Assembly: GCF_032884065.1 (NCBI RefSeq)
Contig: NW_027063596.1
Span: 1,178,001-1,242,000 of the forward strand
From: Artemia franciscana
Taxonomy: Eukaryota; Arthropoda; Branchiopoda; Anostraca; Artemiidae
Direction of reading: 5' to 3'
Length of the DNA stretch: 64,000 nucleotides
Below are positions 46,061 to 58,278 of this stretch, piece after piece (the stretch's first letter is position 1; every line of letters starts with the position of its first letter). Both the position numbers and the translations under genes were made by a program. A model generated the notes under the pieces. The model ran no database searches. It was not told where the DNA came from and saw only the letters and a program-made list of their open reading frames with translations.

Positions 46061-47924
46061 ATGAATTGTTTTACGATGAAATTTATACTAATAATTAGTG
46101 TATTCCTTGATTTTGGAATGTCGACTAAGAAATCGACTATCATTAGATGGCCAACAATCTTTGGTTTGAAGAGGCATAGGCTTCCAATATCTGGGCGAAA
46201 TTGGAACTGGATCGAGTGGAAACCACAAAATCATTATCTTTCTTAGCGTAGAAAAGCTTAAAAACACGGCTTTGCTGCTGAAAGTTCAGGTGGGAGATAT
46301 GCTGAATATGCTTAGAGAAAAGGGATTAAATTTTGAAAATGTTAACCTTGATAAAGATGTGGAAACTCTTAAAGGTATAATAGCATTTAGGACAAATGGT
46401 CACCATAATTTATTGAATAATGCAAATCTAATTATTGATCAGTTCCAAAAACTCTTGGAAATTAAGAAAAAAATACTGATTTTTGAACTTGACCTTATTT
46501 CTAACATCATAGAAGAATTTGAGTTTAATATTATTAATCCTAGTAAGAAAAGGGCCATTTTACCTATAGTGGGGCAGATCAGTGACGTTCTATTTCGTTT
46601 AAGTTCTACAAGCACTGTGGAAAAATTATCTGACAAATTAGAAGAATTAAGTGATGACCAAGAAAAGGTTACTAAATTCATTTCTGTATCTGTGTCGGTA
46701 ATCTCAGAATTAAAAATTTTTCTTAATAAATTGCGTAACGAAACTTTAGACCAATTAAGCCAATCGTTTAAAACCTTCGAATCTGAATTGTCTGATAATG
46801 CCTTGAAAATAACTTCTTTAGTTGTAAACTTTGCCCAAATACATAATGCAGTAGAGAAATTAGCTTCTAATATTTTAAATAAAATAGAAAGTTTTGATTT
46901 CACTTGGAACAATTGTCCAAAGGTCTGATTCAAGTGTTAAATGGTAATTTCCCTGTTAGCGTTATTTCCCCAGTTAAGCTTATATCATGCTTGAAGCTTG
47001 TTCAACAAAGCCTACCTAAAGGGTTTTAGTTGGCTATTGACGATTTTAGAAGCGGTTTGATCATTGAAACTTTAAAGCATGTGGAATGTAGTTTAGAATT
47101 TGATTTGATTAATGTTTTGTTTGTTTGCGACATTCCTCTTTCTAAAATTCTAGATTCCTTTCAACTTTCAGTAATTACCAACGGAGAACCTTATATTGGG
47201 ACAGGAGGAGATGAATCAAGCTATATAATATTAGACGAAGGTTTCATGTCATCCTGTTTTTATGTAAAGTCAAAAATTTTTTGTAAAAGAGGCTTTGTCA
47301 TACATAAATTTCCGTCATCTAAGTCCTGTGCATTTTCTGTATTTTTTAATAAAACGGACTTGGAAAATTTAGTTTGTAAGCGTAATTTAAAAACTTTAGA
47401 TTCACTTTTTATTCATTCTCTGTCTGATAGTCAATTTTATTTTGCCGGAGGTGGAGCGAATAATCCTATTTCTATTAGATGCTTGAAAGGGAATCAATAT
47501 AATAAAACATTTTTGTATAGGTTAAACATAAATAACTCCTTAATAGTAAATATTCCAGATGAATGCTCAGTTACCTCTGAATACTTTAGAATAAATGAGG
47601 AATTCCTTAGTTATAATTTATATAACATATCTGCCAATCTCCCTAATTTAACAATGGACTTCCATAGTGTTATTTTGGAGATTTTAGGACACAGTTCAGA
47701 TTTAGTAAAGACTTATAGATTTTGAAAATTCAGCAGTTCCCTATTTTAAATGGAAGGAAGGGATTAGTTCTTTTAGTATTCCAATATCAGAGTTAAATGA
47801 ATTGAGCAGAGATATTTCTAATAAGACTAGAGAAAAGAAAATTGTTGCCACTGTCATTTCAATCATGCCTTTGGTTATTATCGCCTTATTTACGTTTGTA
47901 GGTTTTCTAAGCTGGAGACTATAA
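46061..47924 (+). pseudogene. errantivirus-like envelope (baculovirus F-like) remnant
   Basis: A remnant over at least four pieces. The start (46061-46246) has a hydrophobic signal-like stretch 'FILIISVFLDFG'. The second frame (46272-46928) has a basic cleavage-like KKR (46545-46553) followed by a hydrophobic fusion-peptide-like segment and a heptad-rich region, as in F-type proteins. The third frame (47030-47725) is Cys-rich and has several N-x-S/T sites. The last piece (about 47838-47924) is a ~20-residue membrane span ending at TAA 47924. Stops and shifts fall near 46246, 46928 and 47725. In intact relatives this protein mediates membrane fusion; here it is broken. Family call rests on order and the KKR-hydrophobic pattern. 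Confidence 0.72.
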
Positions 47925-48571
47925 CAAATTTGGTATAAATTGCTTGCTGAAAGAGCATCAAATTTGCCCTTAAACTGATCACGACAATTGAATAAATGTG
48001 TTAGTAGTTTAGGCTCTTTATTTGCGTAATGAAAAATACAAAATCGCTTCCACTTCAGTTAATAACAACTGCTAGCTTTAGACTCTTTCAGGCTATCAAT
48101 TAAGAATTTTTTATTCTTGTAAGAAATATTCAAAATCCCTTAAAAATGCTATAAAGTCACATATGGCTGTCATAAGGGAACTGCAATAATTTGTTCTTAG
48201 TTTAATTAACCAATAATGATGATATTGAAGCCGAAGAGTTGATAAAATTTACACAAGAGACCCTTCATATATATCATTTTTTTTAAACTGTTCAACTGCT
48301 ATGATAACTTCGCCTCTCAAATTGTATTATGTTTGGATGTTATGTCATTTAATTTACATGTATAATTGTGATATTTATTTAAACGTTTATTATTTGCGAT
48401 TATATAACTTGTTGTGATTTATACGACAGGTTAAGTGAAATAGCAGTGATATTTAATTTTTTTTACCTTGTTTATAGAAGGATCTCTAAAATAAGTAAAT
48501 ACAAAAAAAATTTGTCTAACAATCAATTATTATTATTATTTTTTCTTCTTCTCTTTGGACACAAGTTTAAT
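47925..48571 (+). other. 3' untranslated region of the LTR element
   Basis: AT-rich, no frame or repeat recognised between env and the polypurine tract. Confidence 0.5.
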
Positions 48572-48585
48572 GGGAAGGAGTGGAA
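48572..48585 (+). promoter_or_regulatory. polypurine tract
   Basis: GGGAAGGAGTGGAA one base before the 3' LTR, with one T interruption. Confidence 0.75.
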
Positions 48586-48586
48586 T

Positions 48587-49237
48587 TGTAAGAATCTTGT
48601 TATTAGGTTTATGGGTTGTTTACCAGGGATTAATCTCTTCTTGGTATAGCCTTGGAAATGTTTGTTTGTATGAATTGATTCTTGTTAAATAACAAGTGCG
48701 AATTGTAAACAGGGGTTGTATAGAACGACGAGAGGATTTTGGAAGAAGGGTAGTTGGTATTGGGGGCTTGGCGATAGTGGGTAGCTTTGCTTAGATGTGA
48801 GTACAATAAATTGTTCCTTCTCAATCTAATAATGTTAACTTACTAGTTTCTACTGCGTGACATGAGTCTCGCTGTAATAATTTAAAAATGCCTTGGAACA
48901 TTTTGTTTGCTCACATATTAGTTAGTAGTTAGTTTATTTTAATATCTTATAATTCTTATTTCAGTACCAAGACTATGCAAGATTGCACTTATATTACAAT
49001 TTATAAAACTCTTTTGATTTTCTTTTTAAACGATACTATTAAAACCAAAACCCAAACTTCTTTTAAAAATAAAAACTTTGCTCTGTTTTTAACTCTTGTG
49101 TTGCGTTCACTTTATCTCAAGTATTAGGTACGGGTTATTTCTAGCACTTCTTATATATTTATTAACCGGCAGAGTTTGATGTCTCCACGCTACTCGAACT
49201 ATTGTTAATTCTCCAGACTGAGTTTAAACCGGTTACT
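48587..49237 (+). repeat. 3' LTR of the errantivirus-like element
   Basis: Starts TGTAAG; ends GGTTACT, where the 5' copy has GGTTACA. Nearly the same sequence as 36440-37099 with a 9-bp deletion. Confidence 0.92.
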
Positions 49238-49868
49238 GTGTGAATCATTATCATTAGGTACAGAGGGGCTTTGATAAATATTTCCAGCAATTAGTGTCTC
49301 TTCAGGGAGCTGATACTCAACAACTACACATTCCACCTATCGATAAACATCAACATAAGGGAATAAACTCAGTATTTTAGTTTTAAGATTATTCTTCACA
49401 TAATTAACAGTGCCTCTTCTGCACCCTTTCGAACGAAAATTAGAAAAACTTCATAGTCTTAAACTGCAATATGGGAATCCTCAAGCATTATAAGAGAATT
49501 TTTGGGACAAACTTGTGTAGCAAAAAAATATCTATATGCTGATTAGCTAATAACATCTTTACCTCTGGCAGTTTATTTGTAATACAGTCCAAATTTGAAT
49601 GCATCACTTTCAAGAATCTTCTATTTCTTCCTGAATTACTTAATACCTCGCCGCATTGGGGGTGCGTTTCACTTCCTTCAATCAGCGGCTCTGCTGAGTG
49701 TGGTGCCGCATCAGCATTCATGGATATTTCAGTGTGGTAAGAGCAACTTAATTCAGACAACAAACCACTATCGGCAGGAGAGAAACAAGATAAATAACTA
49801 GATAAACTTACATCACTAACAACACTAGAACTCAAAGACTTTGAACTATTTACAATGGAAGGAGTCAA
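49238..49868 (-). pseudogene. CR1-like element ORF2, N-terminal endonuclease part
   Basis: The displaced start of ORF2. The frame from 49868 has a Ser-rich leader and then 'LKVMHSNLDCITNKLPEVKM', matching the N-L-R/D...NK..E segment that begins APE endonucleases, followed by 'HIDIFLLHKF' (the ...DI....E motif, Glu lost). After frame changes near 49490 and 49430 the part 'LPEETLIAGNIYQSPS' (about 49310-49270) matches the conserved G.IYRSPS strand. The frame at 49245 joins the frame at 36436 directly when one GTGT copy is counted. Confidence 0.8.
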
Positions 49869-49870
49869 AA

Positions 49871-50790
49871 CTATTGTTTTATGTTTTGGGAAGCCTTGGG
49901 TAGGCGTCGAGCTTCCAGGACATCGTTTTTTGAAGCGATCGACAAGTCACGAATAACCAAACCAGTCTCACCAGCCTCACTTCTACTTTCCACTTCTTCA
50001 ACAAGTCTTTTTCTAAGCTCCCTATCATCTCTAGAAAAATCACTATGAAACTGGACACCCTCCTTTCGTTGTCTAGAGATGTGAAGAATCTTCTTCTTGA
50101 TATCCCACAAAAAAGACCGAGAAACGCAGCAGGGCAGGCTGGGACGTGGTACTGGGTCTACTGGTTGAAGTATTTAGCCTTCTGATGATCGTGATAGGTC
50201 TAGGGTCTAAATCATAAGATGAGCGAATAATATTCGTAATTGTATCAGTTTCATCATCAGCTGGAACAATACCATACGCTATGATATTCAATCGACGTTT
50301 CTCCCTGTCCCGTTCAGATCTGATTACCTTCCTCACTTCTGCAGCAAAACTGGGGTTTGTACTTGATATAGTTTCATGAACAATATCATGCACATCTTGG
50401 GGACTACATTTTGAGGATAGCTGAGACTGAATCTCTTTCACATCGTTGGAGATTTCCGCTAACGACTTTTTTTGTCCACCTTTAAATCTTCGCGTAGCTC
50501 ACATAGCGAATTGTCAATCACCTTCTCAACACTTGAGCTAAATACAGACCTGTCTTAATCACGAACTTTGCAGAGTGTGCATCGCCATTCACGACCAACT
50601 TTGTCAGTCATTTTTGTGAGAAGTTCGCATTTGTCGGCTGTCAGCTTCAGACACTCTATGCACAGCCATCGCTTACACTCGCCGCACTTTAGAGCGGATG
50701 AATGTTCATCTAATTCTTGAGAGCAAGCTTCACAAAAGTCAGTCCCCTTAGTAAAATCTTTATTAGACTCAGTTGGTGATGCCAGTGTCT
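49871..50790 (-). pseudogene. CR1-like element ORF1 with PHD-like zinc finger
   Basis: Minus-strand frame with 'FCEACSQELDEHSSALKCGE' onwards: Cys pairs CEAC, CGEC, 'WLCIEC' and 'WRCTLC' (50734-50570) in PHD-finger spacing, with Cys where the PHD His is usual. An in-frame TAA (50557-50555) follows. Then comes a coil-like linker and, after a frame change near 50460, 'RDREKRRLNIIAYGI' and 'ITIIRRLNT' (50340-50160), typical of the ORF1 of CR1-like elements. A further frame change near 50100 leads to the C-terminal 'ELRKRLVEEVESRSEAGE'. It would be the nucleic-acid-binding partner of ORF2. No in-frame ATG is visible upstream. Confidence 0.75.
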
Positions 50791-51680
50791 TGCCAACGAC
50801 CCAGAAGAGTGGTTCAAATGAAGGTCATGTGAAGGTTCATTCAATTGATTTTACATAGTCTTCAAATGTTATCCAAGAGGTAGATGTCTATATATTTTCC
50901 TGTGCTCTTTCAACATATTCACTATTATTCAGAAAACTGGGTGGAATTATATTAAATTTGGATCACTTTGATGCTTGTTTTTGTAAAAATGCCTAAAAAA
51001 TTAAGAATAGAATGGGAAAACAGTAGGAGGGATGAACCCTAGAGGTATTCACTAAACGGTTGTATTAACAAAAAAAATCTTTAATGGGCAAGACCAACCA
51101 AGATTCTTTAAGGACTCCACATAGCCAAATTCTGAAGAACAAAAAAAATTATGGGCCATGAATGAGGTAAAAGGAAGATGTTTTCACTATTATTCATTAT
51201 TTCTTTGTTTTAATCATTATTATTTTAATTTTTCCTCCCCATATGCTGAAAATAGATACCATCATTTTACCGTAAATCATAATACTAACTCACTTTTGTT
51301 AAAAAAAGGAAGGAAAACAGATTCGTTTTCATATAAAAATTCTTCAAATTTTCTAAAACGTTTGAAGTTTAGAAAATAACCTTGTATGCTATTTCGACCG
51401 CTTTCAACTTCCGTTAGATTAATTCCTCGAAGGCTGAAATTTTGGATTGTTATGAAGTTTGCAAAATCCCGCGTTCAAAATAAACTGAAGCTCCTCCCAA
51501 AAATATCTACTCTTGCCAATTCATTCCATCATGCTTATTTGAATTTTACTATTAATTTATACGAGTATAGATTTTACTTGGAAAACCACAAAATCAATCT
51601 TTTAAAATCAGAAGAATTCATTTCAAATCCGTCACATTTTTATATCGATATTTTTTTCTTTTCTTATTGCTTATTTTTAG
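50791..51680. other. no supported gene; likely intron
   Basis: AT-rich up to the splice acceptor at 51680. The 5' end of the CR1-like element may extend a little into it. A frame at 51386-51697 runs into the exon in the wrong phase and has no recognised domain. Confidence 0.35.
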
Positions 51681-51854
51681 ATCCGATTCCAAGCTGAAAA
51701 GCTCCGAGATAACACATACCAGGCTAAATTGCTACGTGTTGTTGACACGCAAAAGACAGAGGCCGGAGATACATGTGGAACAATGCAGGCAGTGCTTGAA
51801 AACTCTACTCTTCCAAATGCTCCACCAAAGTGGTTCCTGGAATACATGGAAGCA
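51681..51854 (+). CDS. host gene exon, unrecognised protein (part 1)
   Basis: A 174-nt open exon (58 codons, phase 0 at both ends). Acceptor: pyrimidine-rich 'cttattgcttatttttag' to 51680. Donor: GCA|GTGAGT at 51855, close to consensus. The product begins 'IRFQAEKLRDNTYQAKLLRV', is mixed-charge and helical-looking, and ends 'NAPPKWFLEYMEA'. Codon use and composition are richer in GC than the flanks. It continues naturally into the exon at 58279, also phase 0. I do not recognise the family. Upstream exons must exist because there is no start codon at the acceptor. Confidence 0.65.
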
Positions 51855-53177
51855 GTGAGTAAGACCGTCTTCCTTTGTTACATAGCAAAAAAAAGAATCA
51901 AGTGGCAAATTCAGTAGCATAAAAGGGTACAGGAGAAGGGATGGCTATTCCCAATCACTTTCGATCCTTAAAAAAGGCTATAGAAGTTTGATTTTTCAAT
52001 CGTATCCATCCCCAGTTTTTACAACTACCTATTCTATACATAGTCCTAGTGCCTATTCTATTTTATACATGGTGTGCACAAACCTCTTCGTTAAGACAGT
52101 TAATATTGTTGTCTATGATTTTCAGAAAAGGGAGGGTAATTTTAAGAAAGTGTTTCTGGGATCTTTTACTCCAAACATCAGATATGGGGTAGAAGCAGAC
52201 TAAGTTTATGGTTTACTCCCTCTACCTTTTAGTTACCTTTTGATATAAGCTGAATTTTCTTTCGCTAGCTGAGCAAAAAAAAATTTAGTAAAAATAAAAA
52301 GGCCAAATACATCGCTTCAGCTAAGAACTGATGGAAATTTTTCATTGCTTCGTTCGATATATTCTCTTTTTAATCTAGGTCTCGCCTGTCCTACCTTTTC
52401 CCCTCTTATCCTGATTTGGCTGTTTTTCTGATACTTAGCAATCTATTTATGGTGTGCTGCACATGTTCTGTAGTCAAAATAATAGACACCTCTCCCCCAT
52501 ATTTGGGTTTTCTTTTACTATTAAAATTCTGCAGTTCATTTTCCTTCCCCTGTTTATTGAATCATGAGCATAATTTTTTGAAAGTAGTAATGTCATTTTT
52601 GTAAATTTAATAAAGACAGTAACAAACACTAAGAAGGTGCGGAAGAGTGACACAGTTGTAAGTAAACAAATTTTGCTTTTAATTAGTAATTGACATCTTT
52701 CATCAAATTTTATTAATTTAAATTATTAAATATGTTTTTTGCTTTATGAAATTTTGTTGGCATCAGGCTGCTAAAAAAATACGAGCTAAAATACAACTAG
52801 TCCACTTTTTATATCTGTTTTTTTTTCTGCATTAATTTAAGTTGAGCTCTTTTATTAACGAATCATCAGATAGGTTTTTAGGGATACCCTAATACGTTCA
52901 GTAGATCTTCACAAGTTAAGTCAAATATTGTACAAGTTGGTTCTTCAAGTAATTAATCGTAAGATATTGTTCGATCGGTTCTTTAATTGTAAGATATTGT
53001 TTTTGGTTTCTAGTTGGATTATTTTAAAATGCTTCACAATTTGCTTTAAAGTAAAAAAAAGTGCAAATACATTAAAATAAAAATTACTGCTTGTTATGTC
53101 TTTACAATAAAAAATAATATTTCTTTTGCAAATTCTTGAAAATCTAACGTGAATCAGCTTTTTAATGTCACTCCGAA
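51855..53177 (+). other. intron of the host gene, first part
   Basis: AT-rich; nothing recognised before the inverted tandem-core element. Short frames have no motifs. Confidence 0.45.
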
Positions 53178-55850
53178 TTTTTATGGCACTTGGTATTAAC
53201 CAAGTGACATATAGCAATCGCCAATTCTGTCGGTCTGTCTGTCTGTCCGTCTGTCTGTCGGTCCCGGTTTTGCTACTTTAGGCACTTCCAGGTAAGCTAG
53301 GACGATGAAATTTGGCAAGCGTATCAGGTATCAGACCAGATTAAATTAAAAATAGTCCTTTTCCCGATTTGACCATCTGGGGGGAGTGGGGACCGGTTAA
53401 TTCGCAAAAAATAGAAAAAATGAAGTATTTTTAACTTATGAGTGGGTGATTGGATCTTAATGAAATTTGATGTTTGGAATGATATTGTGTCTCAAAGCTC
53501 TTATTTTAAATCCCGACAGGATCTGATGACATTGGGGGGAGTTGGAGGGGGGAAACCTAAAGTCCCAGTTTGCTACTTTAGACACTTCCAGGTAAGCTAG
53601 GACGATGAAATTTGGCAAGCGTATTAGGGACTGGACCAGATTAAATTAGAAATAGTAGTTTTCTCGATTTGACCATATTGGGGGGAGAGTGGGGGGCCGG
53701 TTAATTCGGAAAAAATAGAAAAAATGAAGTATTTTTAACTTATGAGCGGGTGATTCGATCTTAATGAAATTTGATGTTTGGAATGATATTGTGTCTCAGA
53801 GCTCTTATTTTAAATCCCGCCCTGATCTGATGACATTGGGGGGAGTTGGAGGGGGGAACCTAAAATCTTGGAAAACACTTAGACTGGAGGGATCGGGATG
53901 AAACTTTATGGGAAAAATAAGCGCAAGTCCCAGATACATGATTGACATAATCGGAACTGATTCGCTCTCTTTGGGGTAGTTGGGGGGGGGGAGTAATTCT
54001 TAAAAATTAGAAAAAATGAGGTATTTTCAACTTACGAACGGGTAATCGGATCTCAATGAAATTTTGATGTTTAAAAGGATATCGTGTCTCAGAGCTCTTA
54101 TTTTAAATCCCGACCGGATCTGGTGACGGGGGTTGGGGCGTATTTCCAAAAAACTAAAAAAATGAGGTATTTTTAACTTACGAATGGGTGATTGGATCTC
54201 AATGAAATTTGATATTTAGAAGGATATCGTGGCTCAGAGCTCTTATTTTAAACCCGACCGGATCTGGTGACATTTGGGGGGAGTTGGGAAGGGGAAACCT
54301 AAAACTTGGAAAAAACTTAGAGTGGAGGGATCGGGATGAAACTTGGTGGAAAAAAAAACACGAGTCCTAGATGCATGATTGACATAATCAGAACGGATCC
54401 GCTCTCTTTGGGGTAGTTGGTGGGGGAGGGGTTAATTCTGAAAAATTAAAAAAAATGAGGTATTTTTAACTTACGAACGGGTGATTGGATCTCCATGAAA
54501 TGTGATATTTAGAAGCATATCTTGTCTCAAAGCTCTTATTTTAAATCCTGACTGGATCTGGTGATATTGGGGGGTGACAAGTTTGGGGTGGGGAAACCTA
54601 AAATGATGGAAAACGCTTAGATTGGAGGGATTGCGATGAAACTTGGTTTGAAAAATAAGCAGAAGTCTTGCATACATGATTTACATAATTGGAACGGATC
54701 CGATCAATTTGGAGGGGGGGGGGGGTAATTCTGAAAAATAAGAAAAAATGACGTATTTTTAACTTACGAAGGAGTGATTGGATCTTCATGAAACTTCATA
54801 TTTAGAAGGACCTCGTAACTCAGATATCTTATTTTAAATCTCAACCAGATCAAGCGTAATTGGGGGGGGGGGCAGTTGGGGGGACCAGAAATCTTAGAAA
54901 ATACTTAAAGCGGCGAGATCAGGATGAAACTGGATGGGAAGAATAGAAACCTGTCTAAGATACATGACTGACATAACCAGACTGGATATGCTCTCTATGG
55001 TGGAATTGGGGGGGGGGGTTAATTTTGAAAATTGAGGTATTTGTAACTTACGAAAGGGTGACCAGATCTTAATTAAACTTGATATTTAGAAGGATCTTGT
55101 GCTTTAAAGTTTTAATTTCAAATTCCGACCAGATACTGTGACATTTGGGGGAGTTGGAGGGGGAAACCGGAATTCTTGAAAACATGAAAATTGGGGTATT
55201 TTTATCTTACGAATAGATGATCGGATCGTAATGAAATTTGATTTTTAGAAGGAATTCATGTCTCAGAGCTCTTATTTCAAAATCTGACCAGATGTTTTGA
55301 CATTGGGGGGGGGGGGGGGGAGTTGGAGGGGGAAATCTTGGAAAAACACTTGGAGTGGAGGAATCAGGATGAAGCTTGGTGGATAGAATAAACAAATGTC
55401 CTTGATACGTGATTGACAAAATTGTACTGGATTCGCTCTCTTTGGGGGATTTGGGGGGAGGGGTTCAGTGATTTGGCGAGTTCGGTGCTTCTAGACCTGT
55501 AGGACGATGAAAATTGGTAGGTGTGTCAGGGAGCTACACAATTTGACTAGATAAAGTCGTTTTCCCAGATTCGACCGTCTGGGGGGCTAAAGGGAGAGGA
55601 AAAATTAGATAAAATTAGGTATTTATAACTTACGAGTCGGTGATCGGTTCTTAATGAATTTTGATATTTAGAAGGACTTTGTGACTCAGGGCTCTTATTT
55701 TAAATCTTGACCTGCATTAAGCCTCTTATTTTCCTTTTGAAATCAATCTATTGATTCATAGAATTTTGTTATAGCTCATACCATATGATCTCTTGGCTCT
55801 TAGCTCTTCTCGCCTCGTCACAAGTGCCATATGAGCTCTCAGCTCTTGTT
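53178..55850 (-). mobile_element. non-autonomous element with ~295-bp tandem core, copy 2
   Basis: Inverted copy of 40168-42948, about 100 bp shorter. Reads (plus strand) 'tttttatggcacttgg' stem at 53178, a GTCTGTCTGTC microsatellite (53229-53262), 'ccggttttgctactttag', the ~295-bp units with G-runs, and the closing block with 'ttagctcttctcgcctcgtc' and 'agctcttgtt' at 55850. The 8-bp stem CACTTGGT/ACCAAGTG is intact here. It lies within the 6.4 kb host intron. No frame is conserved between the two copies. Confidence 0.75.
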
Positions 55851-57049
55851 TATCTCTCATGTTTTTTCGATCTAGAACTAATTTAATGGTGTTCAAATTT
55901 AGAATTGATTTAAAGCCAATTACTCATTGAATAGAAAATGCAAAATCAATCAAAAGCATAAAAAGATAAAGATAGATAAAGGCACATAAAGATAGCAACA
56001 CTGTTTTGCGACAAAAGATGACTGTGACACTTTTAAATTTAAAAGTTAAGTTAAGAACTTTGATTTAAGGACTAAAACACAGTAAAGAAATGGACTTGTG
56101 TTAAATATTATAATAACTGAATTGAGGGTTTCACATTTGGATTAAAATTACGCTCTAATTAAAAACATAATTTAATAAAAAAGGGGAAAAATAAGGCTAA
56201 CTTATTATTTTTTTGTTGAGTGGATTAGATTTGGATCTTACCAAATAATTTATATGTAAATATATTATGTTAATCAAATTTCAATAAACAAATGGCGATT
56301 GCTCTCTTTAAGTATTCATGTGTACAATTTTTTTTGCTAAAGTTTTCCTGATACGACGATACCAATCAATGGAATAAAAATCAAGGACCTTAAATTTTAA
56401 CCAATCATCTTCAATTTCTTAGGTGTAGAATTACAACTTATTTAGTAAACTTCAAACTTGAAAAGTTGAGTCTTTGATTCAAGTAAACTAGAAAAGTGGA
56501 AGATCGCTCTAAGCCTTTGAAATAATCAGAGGAGTTTAAAATGTCGCACCCAGGCTAATTTTCTCTAAAAAGACTGTCAATTTGTAATAATTACAACTTA
56601 ATAAGACAAAAATTCTTTTAACAATTACCCTAGGGGTTCTTATAGCAAAATCCCGTCTTTGTGTTGTTGTTTTATTTATTTTTTACCAAAAGATTAAAAA
56701 TAAATTTCCTTTTTTTTTTACCTATTTCAATGAGTTAAAACGCTCTGAGAGAATTGACGAATTTACTTGTACTAGCGTCTTGATCAAGCAATCACTCAAA
56801 TCTTTTTCTCCGAATATTTTGTGCGACATAGCACACTTTATGTTGTAAGCCAAAGATATTATTTTTGAAGTGTTTCAGACTTTCTTTGCATTTTGTATTC
56901 AAAATAGAATATGATCTAGTTTAACTTTGGTCGACACGTTTTTTATGTTGCTTAAATATTTGTTTTTGGGCCTAATTTGACAATATTTTGTTAATTAGCA
57001 GTTTAAAGTCTTCTCTATCTAGAATGGTAGAGAACGTATACGATTTGTT
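55851..57049 (+). other. intron of the host gene, middle part
   Basis: AT-rich with no recognised repeat or coding segment. Confidence 0.4.
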
Positions 57050-57215
57050 CTGCTGGATTTGATTACACGTTATAGTAGTAGTAGCATTAGTAGCGTGTAA
57101 GTATTACCTCTTTTGTCAATTGATCATTTGGCTTATGATTTCCTGAAAGTTCCAAATTAAAATACTTAGTCATTCCTGAATGACACCCTTTTGACAACCC
57201 GTAACTGCATGGTCC
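57050..57215 (-). repeat. inverted relative of the 230-1690 tandem unit
   Basis: Complement of the unit order: 'gtagtagtagcattagtag', 'cttttgtcaattg', 'ctgaaagttcc', then 'cacccttttgacaa'. A single unit only. Confidence 0.55.
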
Positions 57216-58278
57216 TTTTTTTCACTTTTGATGTTGACTCGCTATAATTGTCGTTTTTGCAAGTATTTTATACGCAAATCTTTTTGTTCTTCCTTTTCAT
57301 TTATCAATAAATTCAGATGCTTTTTCAATGCCTCTTTCCCTAGATGCTTGGATTCGTCTTGGTCACATCGTTAATTGCATTAAGCAGTACACTAGAATTC
57401 CTGGTGTAGTCTTGCACGAAATCTGCACATTTTCAAAACCAATACAAAGTTTTCCCCCAATAGTTAATAATCATCCACCAAAATCTTAGACTATAAACAG
57501 TAAATTCTCACTAATATATATAAAATTTCGTACATGAAGCATTGCTTGTGCCATCTTTTAATAAACAGTGAGAACTATATTTTTTAAATTTGTAATTTTT
57601 TTCAATAAAACAGTTTTTAAAGAAACAAAGAGATATATGGATAGGACTTATTCGGAAGAAGGATTTTCGTGAATAAGAAATAAGTTTACGTGACATTTAT
57701 TTTATTTTTTTAAGTTTATATATGATTAAACTGATGAATCTCATCCAAAGAGAAGATCAAGCTAATGCAGTAAAACTACATCAAATTTTTTGGACAGACT
57801 GGCTAAATGACTAAATTGAGGGATTTCTGGAATGGATTTCTTGGAAATACTTGCAGGGAACTGAAAGGATTTAAGTTCTTTCTAGAGGGTACTTGAATAT
57901 GAAAAAAGGCTGTTTTAAACAGCTTGTGTCAACATACTCTTAAACTAAAATAAAAATCATGCGTTTCAATTCAGGCACATACGCAGTCTGGTTGGAAGGA
58001 GGGGGGAGGTTGTCTTTGGGACATGGGCTGCTTCTGAAAGCATATTTTTCCACTCTTGGTAAAATTATCAAATTACTTGATTCTCTCCCTCCCCCTCCCA
58101 AAAACGAATATGTGCTGATTTCTAACAACTATTTTGTAGGCTAATAGTAGATATGTTTAATATCTGTACTGATATGATATCGCACGTTATATTGATTGTA
58201 TATATATTCTTATTCAAGGGCTTCCTTAATTTAAATTAGCCTACATTACTTTCTTTAAGGGTTATTTCTGTATTTCAG
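57216..58278 (+). other. intron of the host gene, last part
   Basis: AT-rich up to the acceptor 'ttatttctgtatttcag' at 58278. A G-rich patch (57990-58010) and a C-rich patch (58085-58100) form a short inverted pair. Confidence 0.4.

Larger units (their letters stand above)
36440..49237 (+). mobile_element. errantivirus-like Ty3/Gypsy LTR element with env remnant
   Basis: Full-length but decayed element: LTR 36440-37099, tRNA-Leu primer site, gag 37417-38563, pol 38572-45212, a downstream ORF region to about 45762, env 46061-47924, polypurine tract and LTR 48587-49237. It is flanked by GTGT (36436-36439, 49238-49241) and interrupted by the 2.8 kb tandem-core element. Coding regions contain several stops and frameshifts. 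Presence of an env with a fusion-peptide-like segment downstream of pol is typical of insect errantiviruses and their metazoan relatives. Clade assignment is by gene order and motifs, not by phylogeny. Confidence 0.88.
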
